From: Neoechinorhynchus agilis
Taxonomy: Eukaryota; Acanthocephala
Direction of reading: 5' to 3'
DNA length: 64,000 nucleotides
Assembly: GCA_051530055.1 (NCBI GenBank)
Contig: CM121343.1
Location: forward strand, 1,364,001 to 1,428,000
The notes under the pieces are model-generated. The model had not been told where the DNA came from. It searched no databases and saw nothing but the letters and a program-made list of their open reading frames with translations. Shown piece by piece: positions 45,251-59,248 of the stretch; the stretch's first letter is position 1; the number at the start of each line of letters is the position of its first letter. A program made the position numbers and the translations under genes.

Positions 45251-45935
45251 CCTATAAGTATTGAGCTATTCTTCTTCTGTTTGATTGCAATGTTTCATTT
45301 CTATACAGTTAAGACCTACGTGGAGCCTTTTGCCAGTTAAAGATACTCTTCTTTATTTTAGGCGTGAATTTTCGTAATGTTGAGAAATTTCTCGTCGACA
45401 TTCACTGAGTAAAAATTTGATTTAAGAGCACATTACCATTCTTGTTAGGCCATCACAACACGATAGTTTGGAGCTGACGAAGCCCTAAACTTATTTTCAC
45501 TGTGTGTGTAAAATCATTTGTTCCGAAAGGATATCAATCGCATTTCGACAGATGATGTGAAGAGCAAATTTCTAATTACAAAGCAATCTCGCGGACAATT
45601 CTTGAAAGGAAATAGCTGTAGAGTCACTCTTTAAATTACTCACAAGGCAAAATCGTGACCGCGTAAAACTTCATCCAAAGTAATGCTCGATATTATGGGC
45701 GCTAGGAGTGGTTGACGCCTCTTATAAATAGTGTAACACTATGATTTGTTGACCGATAAAATTCCACCTTAACTTGTAAGTGGATTCTCATGTCACTGGA
45801 ATCATTGTTTTCTTGTGTGTGTGCAATGTTGTTCCGTGCGATCCCTCGATTACCCATAAGATTTCTTTAAGGACAAAAAGTACAAGCGAAATCCGAGATA
45901 ACGCTGCTCCGCTCAAAATCTACTTGGACAGCAAT

Positions 45936-48948
<3,013 letters not shown>

Positions 48949-50243
48949 TTATCGTTGTAGATCTAAATACGACGAGAGAAGACGTATACTGTCTCTTAGT
49001 CGAGGATATCACGAAGGTGATCACCAACTTATCGATAATTGCAACTTATAGGGAATCGATAGTGACGCCCTTGGTTTAATTGCGTGAACTGAAACCCAAC
49101 ACGAAATGCTTTGGAAACATGAACCCGGCTACCACGCATGCTATTATTGACCTTATACAGTGCGCAATTGCCTTTTTATCCGTTTCTCTTTTGAAAAGTC
49201 AGACCGTGGAGACTCGATTGCCGCCGTTAAAAATCAGGACAGACGTTTCCCCAGCTACTACTACTGCTAAGAATGCTAGCAAGCGACTATTACGTGCACT
49301 GGTGCACTTACGAGACTAAAGATGACATGAAGCACTCTATATCATTCACACATTCCTGCTTCGACCGAATTCCATAATCTGTTAGTCTTTCAATCTCGTA
49401 TTCACTGACCCGTATAAGTTTACTCACACACGAACACTAAAAGGTCGTACCGCCACCACCACCACCAACGAAGGTCTTCAAAAGAAGGAGGGCATGGCAT
49501 CAATCCCGGTTTAAACCTATTATGTTTTTCCATCTAATCGCCCCTATTTCCCATAGCTCGCATTTAACGAAGCGTTTCGAGTGTTCCCACATGAACCATC
49601 GCCAATAGGGGTTCAAAATAATCCAGCTTATAAGCAATTATATCACGCTCTTTAGTTTGCTACGAGGTGATGGCGTCTATAGATGCATTGACGTTAGGTT
49701 ATACGTTTGTGAACGGACTACATGGTTCAATGGACCTTCAAAATGTCAATAGCCATGTTTGTTTAGAAGTCTACACCCACGGTAAATGAGTATTTCGATT
49801 AAAAACGTTCTGCGAACCTCACCGAGGGGGGATCATTTTTTGTTTGCGTCTATCAATAACTAACCAACTGATTATGATGAACCCCCGCAGATCGTTTTTA
49901 ATCAAAAATTGTTTACCAAGTTAAACAATAATCCCAATGGGCCTTATTACACGCACCCTTTTTAATTCTAGAATTAAAAAGTCTGTTAGGATTGCTAAAA
50001 AGAATGTATATCGATGCATGATTGCATCATTAATGATTGTTTCCTACTCACAACGGAGTTACACTGGCCTTTGACCAATTAAAACAACAGTACACTCATG
50101 CGTTTTTAGATTCTGTGAGTGCGAGCGTGAAGTGCAACGCACTCGAGAACCCTTCGGAAGGCTCGACGGCGTTTTGCGGTTGTGTACATAGGAGCAAAAG
50201 TATCAGCAGACGAACAAAATATAGCTCGTGTATTCAAAGACGC
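48949..50243. other. intergenic region between mig-15 and TGF-beta gene
   Basis: No gene is supported here. The longest frame (49080-49319, plus, 79 codons) has no recognisable features. A CCACCACCACCACC run lies at 49452-49466. The palindromic element at 49770-49935 is listed separately. Any promoter of mig-15 would lie just right of 48948, but no motif stands out. Confidence 0.6.
49770..49935. mobile_element. palindromic element, family 2
   Basis: Left: GTTTAGAAGTCTACACCCACGGTAAATGA, ATTAAAAACGTTCTGCGAACCTC. Right: ACTGATTATGATGAACCC, CGCAGATCGTTTTTAATC, GTTTACC, AAACAATAATCCC. Arms pair along most of their length around a loop of about 45 nt. Both cores are altered (CTGATTATGA; CGCAGAAC), so a ribozyme is unlikely in this copy. 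Confidence 0.65.
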
Positions 50244-51634
50244 TTAAGAGTGTTTCTGAGAGACATCGATACCGTAGAAACATCCACAATTAGTCGCGCT
50301 GGCATGTGATATTTGGTGATCGTGGCCGGATGAAAATTGCAGCCTTACATCTCTGTATTGTGTGGGAAAGCAACAGCCGGTCTTTACTCCTTGTTCACTA
50401 AGTTCAGAATGTATATAACGTTGGAGGTAATATATCGTGTTTGGATTGTCCCGAACAGGCATCATGTTAAATCCACGCTTATCCGAAATGGTTTCAATCA
50501 TATTGCCTCGATGTAAAACCTCGTCCTTTGTTTCGAGACATGATCGCTCGCTTGACATTGCGCAATATGATATTTCATAGACACCAATTGGCACTCCCGT
50601 TTCTGTGAAAACAGTAAGTAATGGATCATCCTTGGAGAAAACGTCAAGTAAATTATGGTCATTAAAATTCCAAACATAGGTACGCATTATACATCCATTC
50701 GAAAGGACCTTTTGAGACTAAGATAGCCCGACAATAAGTGAAATAGTGCTCGGTTACTGACTTACTGTTTGTCCATAGGAATGTCCTTGGCGAGGTGCGA
50801 CTTGTCTTCTTTTCCTGGCTTTTCTGGGGGAGGAAAGCATCAAGCGAACCAATGCTTCTCGTCGAAACGTGATCTGTTCTAAGCCTTTCTCAGTAAGTCG
50901 GACATAGATGGTAAGTACTTGACGATGACTAAGAACGGCAATTGAGGATTTGCTTCGACGTAATTCCTGGCTTCTTCCCAGCCCGTATCGATTGAGTCCG
51001 ATTCTAATGCTATCCGAGTCCAAACGCCTGTGATTCGCTAAAATCGTGACCGTTGTGTTCAAGTCCGAGAGTTTTTCCTTTGATCCAGATTTCATAATTC
51101 GCACCATAGCGCCGACCCTCGTCTTTGCTATCAGAGTATAAAGTTTAAAATACTATCTTTATATAAAGACTTACTTGTCCGGACGAATTGTGCGTTATTT
51201 CTGACAAAGACAATAAACTTGAGCTGATCTATTTTGACTGGAATTAAGCCATTATTTCGGAACCTTATTTTAAAATCGCAATCATGTTGTTGCTTGCTCG
51301 AGCACATCGATAATCGAGCAGGAATTGTTTCATCTGCGACATTTATGCTTTGATATATTTCCCGTTTGCTTACAGCCGAAAGGTACTGCATTGCTGACTT
51401 AATTATGACTTGAGGTACTTTACCTGAATATTCAGAAATTAGTCGCTCTTTCATGTGCACTTGATTGAAGCTAAGGCTTTCATTTACCATCTCAATAAAT
51501 CTAGTGAAGAGCTGGAGTTCGGACTTGCTCATAGTTTTCCTAGTCGCGTTTGCATTCATTTGAATTTGTTGTTGCTCGGCGCGAATAAGGACTGCGATGA
51601 TGATGATGGAAATGCGAAGTGAACCAATTTTCAT
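50244..51634 (-). CDS. TGF-beta superfamily ligand precursor
   Basis: A secreted signalling ligand. Three exons fit by phase and give 431 residues: 51634-51175, 51127-50766 and 50717-50244, introns 47 and 48 nt. Residues 1-20 are a signal peptide (MKIGSLRISIIIIAVLI). A pro-domain follows to the furin-type site RKRR (about 258-261). The mature part has the family order of seven Cys: NGC, then YVWNFNDHN (as in the V-x-F-x-D stretch), PIGVYEISYC, SC, GCCFPTQY (CC-x-P-T), and NCGC before the end. The C-x-G-x-C ring motif is replaced by C-x7-C without Gly, and the segment between the third Cys and CC is long. The gene may be one of the divergent invertebrate ligands. Receptor and pathway branch are unknown. 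Confidence 0.8.
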
Positions 51635-51639
51635 TATAT

Positions 51640-53745
51640 CTCATTGTTGTTTGTTAACAGCGAACAAAACAACAACAACAACAACAATGTGATTTTATTG
51701 AATAGAAGAACATCATGATTTACCATGACAGTGGTGCGGGCAAAGCATTAATAAACCCTCTCCGGATAAACAGTTTTCAGAATCCTTTTCAATTTATACT
51801 TGCCAGTCGAGAGAAGAGAAAGGTTCGGCTACACGTACACACAGAGACGGCAGTGGTGGTAAGCAGCGACACGCGTCTCTCACCTTTGTCTAAAGCTATA
51901 AAAATTCTGTCATAGAGAATGCCAGACAAATGCAGCGGACAGTCTCGACCGTAATGCTAAGTCAGAATCGGTCGGGAAACAAATAGTCACAACATCAATT
52001 GAGCACTTTGCTCTTGTGTGATACGCAAATGCTGCCGGCGGCACCTCATTCCCAATTTATATCTATGCTTCGAAAAATCTTCATTTCCGTTCATTAGCCT
52101 AATATAGAGATCGATCCCCCAGTAGCAACACCGAGTGCTTATCGCATTATGTCGCTCATTTGTATCTCATCAAATCAAATTCGCCCTAAGATATGCTCGC
52201 CTGGCACAAACTCATTCGGTCGCCACTTTAAACGTTATCGCTTCTGGCGCGCTGTCTAAAGAACTGCCATAATGATCGATCTTTCGGAAAAGTCACTTGA
52301 GCAATACCAAGTCAACCATATCTGATACACAAGCCTTTTTTTGTCAATCTTAACCTGTAAACGTTAGCCTATTCATCTTCCTCTCACAATAAAACGAAAA
52401 AGTAAATACGACTCATTAATAACGCGTTTTATATTGAACAAAGAAGAGGAATCATGTAATTTTGGATCCTCGTGAACATTCGAGTTCAAATTCGTTAAAT
52501 GAATGTGGATGGTGATTTTGGAGTGGATTACTACGAGTCCGGGCGGGTGGAGGAGAGTCTATGAGGTTGGTTCTTTCCTCCGGTTCATTTCGGGTCTTAA
52601 CATCCGAGAATATCGTACAGCATGGAAAAAGGAGCGAAAGTAGAAGATGCGAAAGGAAACGACATCAAGTTTATGTAGTACCCTTTCCGAATGGCGAAAA
52701 GATTTTTTAGTTTGTCCTCTTGGTTCTACTGATTTAGAGTACTCCAAAAAAGCCTACTCTGCGGTCTCAGTAATAGTGATGAACATTCTTGGATCAGAAT
52801 TATTGTTTAGCGCTACACCCGGTAAATGATTTTGTTTATTAAAGATGTTTCGAATCTGGGGATGAATCCGACGAGGTTCGAAATGCCATTAATAAAAAAT
52901 TATTTACCGGGTATACACCTAAACAATAATTCTAATCACATTCCCCGGTACCTCACATATCGACATTCTTGGATCAGAACTCGAATAAAGCTAATCTTTG
53001 TGAATCGCGATGGGTGGGCGCCAATATTGAATCGTTGTACTGCGCTCAAGTACAAATACGATTTGTTGTCTCCAGGGCACATAAACGAAGAAATTAGGCA
53101 GTCGTTAAATCTAAACATTGATTTTATAACCATTTATACAAGCCGAATTCCCATTAATAGCTGAAATGTATGCTAAACAATTTTGCCGCCACATCGCTCA
53201 ATGTGCATTTGCTTTGAGGAACAAAAATTAATCAATTCGCATTGCCGAGTTCTACTTTGATCTTCTGACTTACTTCAACTAAGTCCTTAGAGTTTATTAC
53301 TACCAATTTGTCGATAAGTTAATCGTTTCGTAATGAAATTCGTTCACTCCTAACAGAAAATAATAGCCATGTAATTAGAAAGCATACAGTGGTAAGATGT
53401 AGCAATGAATAGGAATGGAGTTTTTGTTTAAAAGTCGAAGTAAGGAAATATATTACAACTTTAGAATTGCCTGCAACTTTGATTAAAACTATATAATCTC
53501 TTAGGCGGAAAATAAGTTCGTAAATCCTTCAGATGATGTGATGATTGATCACGGTTAGTATTGAATAGTTTAACATCGTATTACTATGGCGAATCTTTCA
53601 AGTTTCCTTCGCCCGAATAAATATTTGTTAACACGGTTTCGAATCATTCCAAATTTTGAGCGAATTTATCACTTGCTGTCATGCCAATCACCGGATGCAA
53701 AGTTCCCGACTTAGAAGATAGAAACGAAGGTTTTACTGCTCTCAG
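51640..53745. other. intergenic region
   Basis: No coding gene is supported. An AACAACAAC run (51663-51690) precedes the TGF-beta gene on its 5' side. The frame 52826-53164 (plus) spans the palindromic element and is therefore not a gene. A CATTCTTGGATCAGAA duplication flanks that element. Confidence 0.6.
52800..52961. mobile_element. palindromic element, family 2, with 17-bp TSD
   Basis: The best-bounded copy. ACATTCTTGGATCAGAA occurs at 52783-52799 and again at 52962-52978, directly flanking it. Left: TTATTGTTTAGCGCTACACCCGG, TAAATGATTTTG, ATTAAAGATGTTTCGAATC. Right: GGATGAATCCGACGAGG, TTCGAAATGCC, ATTATTTACCGGG, CCTAAACAATAATTC, then a non-palindromic tail CTAATCACATTCCCCGGTAC to CACATATCG. 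Right arm, plus strand: GATGAATCC, GACGA, GGTTC, GAAATGCC, so the stem and GAAA are present, but the first core half (CTGGGGA) is damaged. Confidence 0.8.
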
Positions 53746-53749
53746 CATT

Positions 53750-55196
53750 TTACATACAGGCAGTCACCTGAAAGTGACTTGATCGTGTTACTTTTTTTAT
53801 AGGACCATGAATTAACGGTATAAGGCCTTTTTTAGCGAAGGAATGCAGTCCTGTTGCCTGAAGAGACGATGGCACTTCCTGTATCATGGGAAGATGGACT
53901 TATTTACAAGAACAAAGGTTCTCCTTTACGGTCAGAACCTACAACGACATGCCCATTCTTTTTAGGGCTAAAAGAGCGTTGACTGCTTTCTATAAAAGGA
54001 GTTTAACTTTTTAGATGGGTTACAAATTATCGCCACATACCTGCCAGCGACGCCGTATCACGAACCGGCGCAGCTTCGTCGTGTTAATCTTTGTTTCATC
54101 CGTTACGTTGACATTACCCAAATCAGTTCTTTTTTGGTGTCGTGTGAGCCACTCGTGCTTTAGGCACTGGTCGGCCGTTAAACGATTCCTATAATAATGA
54201 CTTGTTAATTCACAGTGAAATCCCCGCATCTTACTCTTTCTTGGCGACTAGCAACTTAGAAATGAAGTCCTTTGCTTCAGATGAAATCTCATCAAAAGCT
54301 TCATCTTCGAAATCAAATGCGACTCGAGCAATGCTGTTATATGTTTCGGCATCATTTTCACCCATAAACGGACTGAGGCCGGAGAGCCTGAAGTATATCG
54401 ATGAGATGCTTTGTCGCGTAGAGATTAAACTCACAGAACAAAACATATAACACCAATGCTCCACATGTCAGTGCCTTGACCTATTTGTTCATAAGAAATT
54501 ACTTCAGGAGCGACGAACTCCGGTGTGCCGAATAGGATTTTGAGGCAGTCACCCGGTTTGAATCGACGTGCAAGTCCAAAGTCAATTATTTTGATCCGGT
54601 GGCCATCGCGATTAACGCAAAGGATATTTTCTGGCTAAATCGGTTAATCATAGCTAATGGATTTTGTGGAAACAACTATACCTTCATGTCCAAATGTAGA
54701 AAATTTTCATTGTGCATGAACGCAATTCCTTCACATATTTGACGCATGTATAATTCGCAAAGTAGCTCGGTAAGGATGAAATCTTCATCGATGACTCGTT
54801 CAAATAACTCGCCTCCGCTTATCCTATCGTCAACAGAGTGGGTGTGTGCGTTTTCTGACTTTGAGTTAAAAGAGTTTCTATACCACACTTACAGTTCCAT
54901 AATAAGTGCGATTTCGTGTCTAGTATCTATTGCATCGTATAGTTGAAGAAGACGGGGATGTTGGAGGCTATTCATAACTTCAATCTCATTATAGACATCC
55001 TTCCGTTCAACTTCAGATCGAACGGGTACTATCTTTACGGCAAGCTCCTTTCCCGTCTTCTTCTCTATGCATCGCTTCACTTCGCCAAACTTTCCCCTAA
55101 TGTCATTCATTGAACCGATAAAACTTTTACAAATCCTGTAGTCACCTTCCAAGCAGATCAATAACGGTGTACTCCGCAGTGAGCGAGGTATTTTTC
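53750..55196 (-). CDS. myosin light-chain kinase-like Ser/Thr kinase
   Basis: A calmodulin-regulated kinase of the MLCK group, expected to phosphorylate myosin regulatory light chain. Exons chain by phase: 55196-55146, 55096-54893, 54823-54682, 54634-54435, 54387-54235, 54188-54041 and 53857-53750, with introns of 49, 69, 47, 47, 46 and 183 nt. Across the junctions the motifs become complete: LLGRGKFGEV (G-loop), AVKIV (Lys), LIMELISGGELFERVIDEDF, HLDMKPENILC (catalytic Asp), DFGLARRF, FGTPEFVAPEV and LLSGLSPFMG. The tail LRRFVIRRRWQ resembles the MLCK calmodulin-binding segment. The 5' end is unresolved: the first exon must have upstream coding (it begins in phase 2). Whether Ig/Fn3 domains precede it cannot be told. 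Confidence 0.88.
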
Positions 55197-55736
55197 CTAG
55201 GTGTCACATTGCGCCTTTCGAAGGTTGGCTCTCTATCTTAAAGCAAATCGTTGAGAAATTGGTTAGACAAACAATCGAACTCGCACCTGGTTCCAATTCG
55301 ATCGTCGGAGGAGGTGTAATACTGACTTGGTTATTGACATTGTGACGGCTATAAATCGAATTGATTAAACATGTGAGAGAAACTTTTAGCCGAATTAAAA
55401 GAAGGAATTTGGTAAAAGATGATTCTCCTCTGAGACACAAATGGTGGTCTGCTGTGTTTAGTTCATGGAAAAACCAGGGAACCACAAAGGAATAAAACTC
55501 GTCGACCTGACGACGTGCCCCACTCTTTCTTACCATGACATTTTAAGGAGGATGCAATAGTGCTACTTGAAAGGCTGATCTACAATTTGTTTTAAACATG
55601 CATTGAGAAGGGCCAATGTGTAGAAGGAAACACAAAACGCCATTAAGATTAGATTCCTGAGGACGAGATCATTCTTGATACTAAAAGACGATTATGCGAC
55701 ACAGAAACATGTTCCAATAGGAGCAAAGGACTGTCT

Positions 55737-56057
55737 TTACATCGTAGCACGCACGAACTGATGTCTGATGAGGATGAACGGAAATTGAGACGTATTCCGT
55801 CTTCTTGATATTGTTCTCTTTTCCGCCTTGGTATTATTAAAAGAATAGCACGCGATAAATGATGAACACAAATGACACAAACATATACCGGCATTGCAAT
55901 AGCGTTCCCGCTCCCCCTTCTTCTGCTCGTTACTATCAGCACAATCAAATAGTAGGCCGCATTGACGGCACAAAAACCGCTCTTCAGTGAACAAATAGTT
56001 TAGGTAGGTGTGCGCAAGCAGTAAAGGAGGAACGATGTGGTTCCCATCGCATATCAC
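55737..56057 (-). CDS. Cys-rich open frame, possible exon
   Basis: This minus-strand frame (GTG start codon) contains FLCRQCGLLFDC, then RYCNAGICLCHLCSSFIAC. Pairs of C-x2-C suggest metal binding (LIM- or RING-like), but spacing and His ligands do not match a domain I can name. It lies downstream of the 56204-57991 frame, whose 3' donor (ACGG|GTAAGT) is out of phase with the nearest acceptor (TTTTTAAATAG), so they are not joined with confidence. It may belong to a neighbouring transcript. Confidence 0.3.
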   Translation of the reverse strand: MICDGNHIVPPLLLAHTYLNYLFTEERFLCRQCGLLFDCADSNEQKKGERERYCNAGICLCHLCSSFIACYSFNNTKAEKRTISRRRNTSQFPFILIRHQFVRATM

Positions 56058-56203
56058 ATGGAATGATGCATGGATAAATTGTTGGGAACATACATATGCG
56101 CCTATTTAAAAACAAAAAGATCATCATTTAGAGTTCGAAGAAGTTCAATTCCAGAAAAGTGGTAATCTACTTATAAAAAACACTGTTACATTGCATCGTA
56201 GAC

Positions 56204-57991
56204 TTACCCGTATCTGCGCAACCAGCTATCTCTCTTGTATTTTAGTGGCATTTGCTCCTTAAAGACCAAATGATCAGAACAGGTGCCTAATGCTCCAAGA
56301 CTTCTGCATTGATCCAATAAATTAACTTCGCTAAAGTATCGATTCATCGAATAGTTGTAATCTATTGTCTTGCGATCATCTGAATCAACGATCTTTCCTG
56401 CTCTTGAAAGCAGCACGTGAGAAACTTTTGTACTGGTTAATGAGGAAGATCCTGTAGATAAACGCTGTTTGGGTTGCTGTTGCCGATTGCATTGAGCAAC
56501 CCAATGTGGAACATTCATAACTTTTTCCTCACATACGGTATCCAGAGTACTGTATCGCGTAAGCTGCGGGGTTTGTAGGCGTGATGATCGGCGGTACTCT
56601 GATGGTTTTGGTGATCTTCGTTTTTGTGCCACATTTCCTATTCTTTGCGGCACACCTTCCCGTGGAGTGCGGAATGCAACGCATTCAAGTGATACTGCTT
56701 TATTTGGTGGCTGCGATGAATACTGACAAGAATTGCAGGTTACGAAGGGCTTCGGTGCCTTCGTCGTTTCCGAAGAAATCGTGTTCGCATATTTAATCAA
56801 GGATGAAGAAGGGCTCTTTGTTGTATAGATTGATTCCAACTGCTTTGAAGTTGGATCTATCTCAGGTTTTCTGAGGCTCTCTCTCCAACGCTTTTCGACA
56901 AAGTATTGACCGCTGTGTTCCTCGATATTTGGATTACTGAACCAGTACATGGAACTCTTATTTAACAAAAGATTTTTACATTGCTTTGGATTTTGCATCC
57001 ATGTGGATGACAGCGATGATGTCGGCTTAACTATGTTGACCCAAGACATGGACCTCTGTCGCGAACAATAGACTGTCACATCTTCTGAATGCGGATGTGA
57101 CTTTTCTGCTTGGTGTCGAAGCCACGATTGTGTCGGTCTGGCGAATCGTGGAATGTCTTCGTTATTTAATTTTCTATTCGTGAAAAGTTCCGAAGTCAAA
57201 GACATACTGGAGCACTACTTTTCGACTATTCTCAGTAGATAGCACTTTGAGTTGAAAGGCAGTGCGATTGAACTACTGTTGGTTTCATCACTGCTAGTAT
57301 TTGTTGTTGACGAACTTGAGCACGGTGATGATATAGCAGCGAAATGAGATGAAGACAGAGGTTTTGACTTTACATCGTTTTTACTAGCCAAGTCAGACGC
57401 CTGATCGATCTCGCCGTAGACGGATTGAGCTTTATCGAAATCGCTTTGACTAGTCTCTAACAAAATATCGTCCAGGGTAAGTTTTTGAAACGGTCTTTTG
57501 TTATTTTCGCTAATTGTAGACCAAAGAAGGTTTTGACTCACTGAGTCGTTCTTTGTTCGTGTACGTGCCGGAACCAAAGCGTGAGATTGTTTTACAATCA
57601 TCGGAGACTGGTCGAGTCGACGTGGATTTTTTGGATCGGCATCAAACACGCGTTTTACACATCCATTATATTCGGTACCATTAAACGGCGATATTTTTGA
57701 CATTGCACATTTAGTTGTCGAGGTCATTTGAGTGTTCGATGTGAACCCTGTTGTGGTCGCTGCATCATTAGTTGACGTGAGATGGCTCGATTCAAAGTTG
57801 CGTATGAGGTTCATAACACGTTCCCGATGACAAACAGAAAGATCAGCGTTGCTCGCACTTCTGATGTCTCGCTGTTTGTTACTGTTGCTACCAGCGTTCG
57901 ATTGACTTAAAGCTATCCTGGATTGTGTAGCTGGACGAGACGAGGAATGTTGCCGATTCCGCTGAGGACTAGCAACTGGATTTACGGTCAT
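56204..57991 (-). CDS. unknown Ser-rich protein, two in-frame blocks
   Basis: Two long minus-strand frames, 57991-57215 and 57205-56204, are in the same phase and separated only by a TAG. A 39-nt GT-AG intron (gtgctatc...gctccag, about 57238-57200) would remove the stop and keep the frame, giving about 580 residues. The protein begins MTVNPVASPQRNRQ and contains VMNLIRNFESSHL, PFQKLTLDDILLE and KRRSPKPSEYRRSSRL. It is Ser/Thr/Gln-rich with no transmembrane segment or domain I recognise. The 3' end has a good donor (GTAAGT) directly overlapping the TAA, so the last exon may lie further left. Likely a real gene; function unknown. Confidence 0.55.
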
Positions 57992-58392
57992 TTCTGAAAC
58001 TCCAAGAGGCGCGATTTTTTTCCCTACAGCGAGCTGTATATGCTTCTTGTCCTTTTTTTATTTTGCAATAGAACGTCAAGTTGGGATTAAAGCGCAAAAA
58101 GGTCACGCAATCCCATTCAGAGGCCCGTCGGTTCTCGCCCCGTTAAAGATCTTTTGCCCCTGTCAAACTCGTTGTCTACAGCTATTTGGGGACCACGCCG
58201 CTAGAAAAAATTAAAATGCATGTTTGTAAAATTACAATGACCTAACTAATACCGGAGAACTCAGAAAGTCCATTCAATTTCTGCCTCGCAGTCTTTTATT
58301 CCACAGCTCTGCTCCTGCCACAGTCACATACCTCCTCTCCTACCAGTGCATACGCGTTCGCGCACGTACTCGAACAGAGCTACTTCTCAAAA

Positions 58393-58644
58393 CTAAAATG
58401 AGTCAGACCACGTGGAAGTGCTCGTGGTGGATACATCGTGTAAATGTATAACAAAAGCGTTGCCTTCTTGTGACATCAACTCGTACACTTTTCTCTTCCG
58501 CACTGTAACCATTGTTGTTGAATCGTTGCTCAATCGTGGTAGTGGTGGTGGTGGTATGGACGACCAAACTCCCTTCGTTAGGTGAGCAGAGTGTTTTGTT
58601 GCCTTTTTATCAGTAATCTCATCCATGAAATCATTCCCTCTCAT
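58393..58644 (-). CDS. small ORF, doubtful
   Basis: An 83-codon frame starting MRGNDFMDEITDKK, with a PPPPLP run and RKVYELMSQEGNAFVIHLHD. Codon content looks plausible for an exon, but no splice partner or family was identified. It lies between the 56.2-58.0 kb gene and the palindromic element at 58.7 kb. Confidence 0.2.
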   Translation of the reverse strand: MRGNDFMDEITDKKATKHSAHLTKGVWSSIPPPPLPRLSNDSTTMVTVRKRKVYELMSQEGNAFVIHLHDVSTTSTSTWSDSF

Positions 58645-58696
58645 GGCTTATATAAGCACAGATCACCAAACCATCCCAAGTGAATCTTGTACATTT

Positions 58697-58832
58697 CGGA
58701 CCGCGATAAATGATTATTTCCATTAAAGACGTTCTGCGAACATCACCGGGGTTCATCATCAGTTAATTAGTAAAAGGAGACGAGGTCCACAGAATGTCTT
58801 TAACCAAATCATTTACCGCGGGATCGACACTC
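58697..58832. mobile_element. palindromic element, family 2, with 8-bp flanking repeat
   Basis: Left: GATAAATGATTATTTCC, ATTAAAGACGTTCTGCGAAC, GGGTTCATCATCAGTTAATT. Right: GAGACGAGGTCCACAGAATG, TCTTTAACCAAATCATTTACCGCGGG. GTACATTT occurs at 58689-58696 and 58833-58840. The minus-strand core reads CTGATGA, T, GAACCCC ... GTTCGCAGAACGTC, the CA-insertion type. The unique tail present at 52.8 kb is missing. From 58840 to 59240 no gene is seen. Confidence 0.7.
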
Positions 58833-59248
58833 GTACATTTTAAACAACTCTTGTCAGTTAAATACAAACAACCGTATGAATATCGATAAGAAGTACCACA
58901 TCACTAACAATTATATTCCGAGACACCGTCCCAGTTCCTGAAAGGCTTTTTATATCGAGATAACCATCCAATAAGAAGTACTCAAGCCTCAAAACTCACT
59001 GAAGAACAATAAAATATTCTTTCACGACGTTTTTTAATACGTTATTTATCTCACGATCTCGGCTGAAATGACTGCGGTTTACAACTAAAGAACTTAAAGT
59101 AGTGTTATTTGTTTTGGTAACAGTGAGCATCCAAAGGAGACATAAGCCAATTTATTCAGAGATTAAAAACTTCAATTCTTCTACAAAATATAATACAATT
59201 ATAGGCATCTAAAAAATCGACCCGTTGGAAGAGTTGGAACATTAAAAA

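Noticed and set aside
52826-53164. 112-codon plus-strand frame
   Set aside because: It reads through the palindromic element and its target-site duplication, so the frame is accidental.
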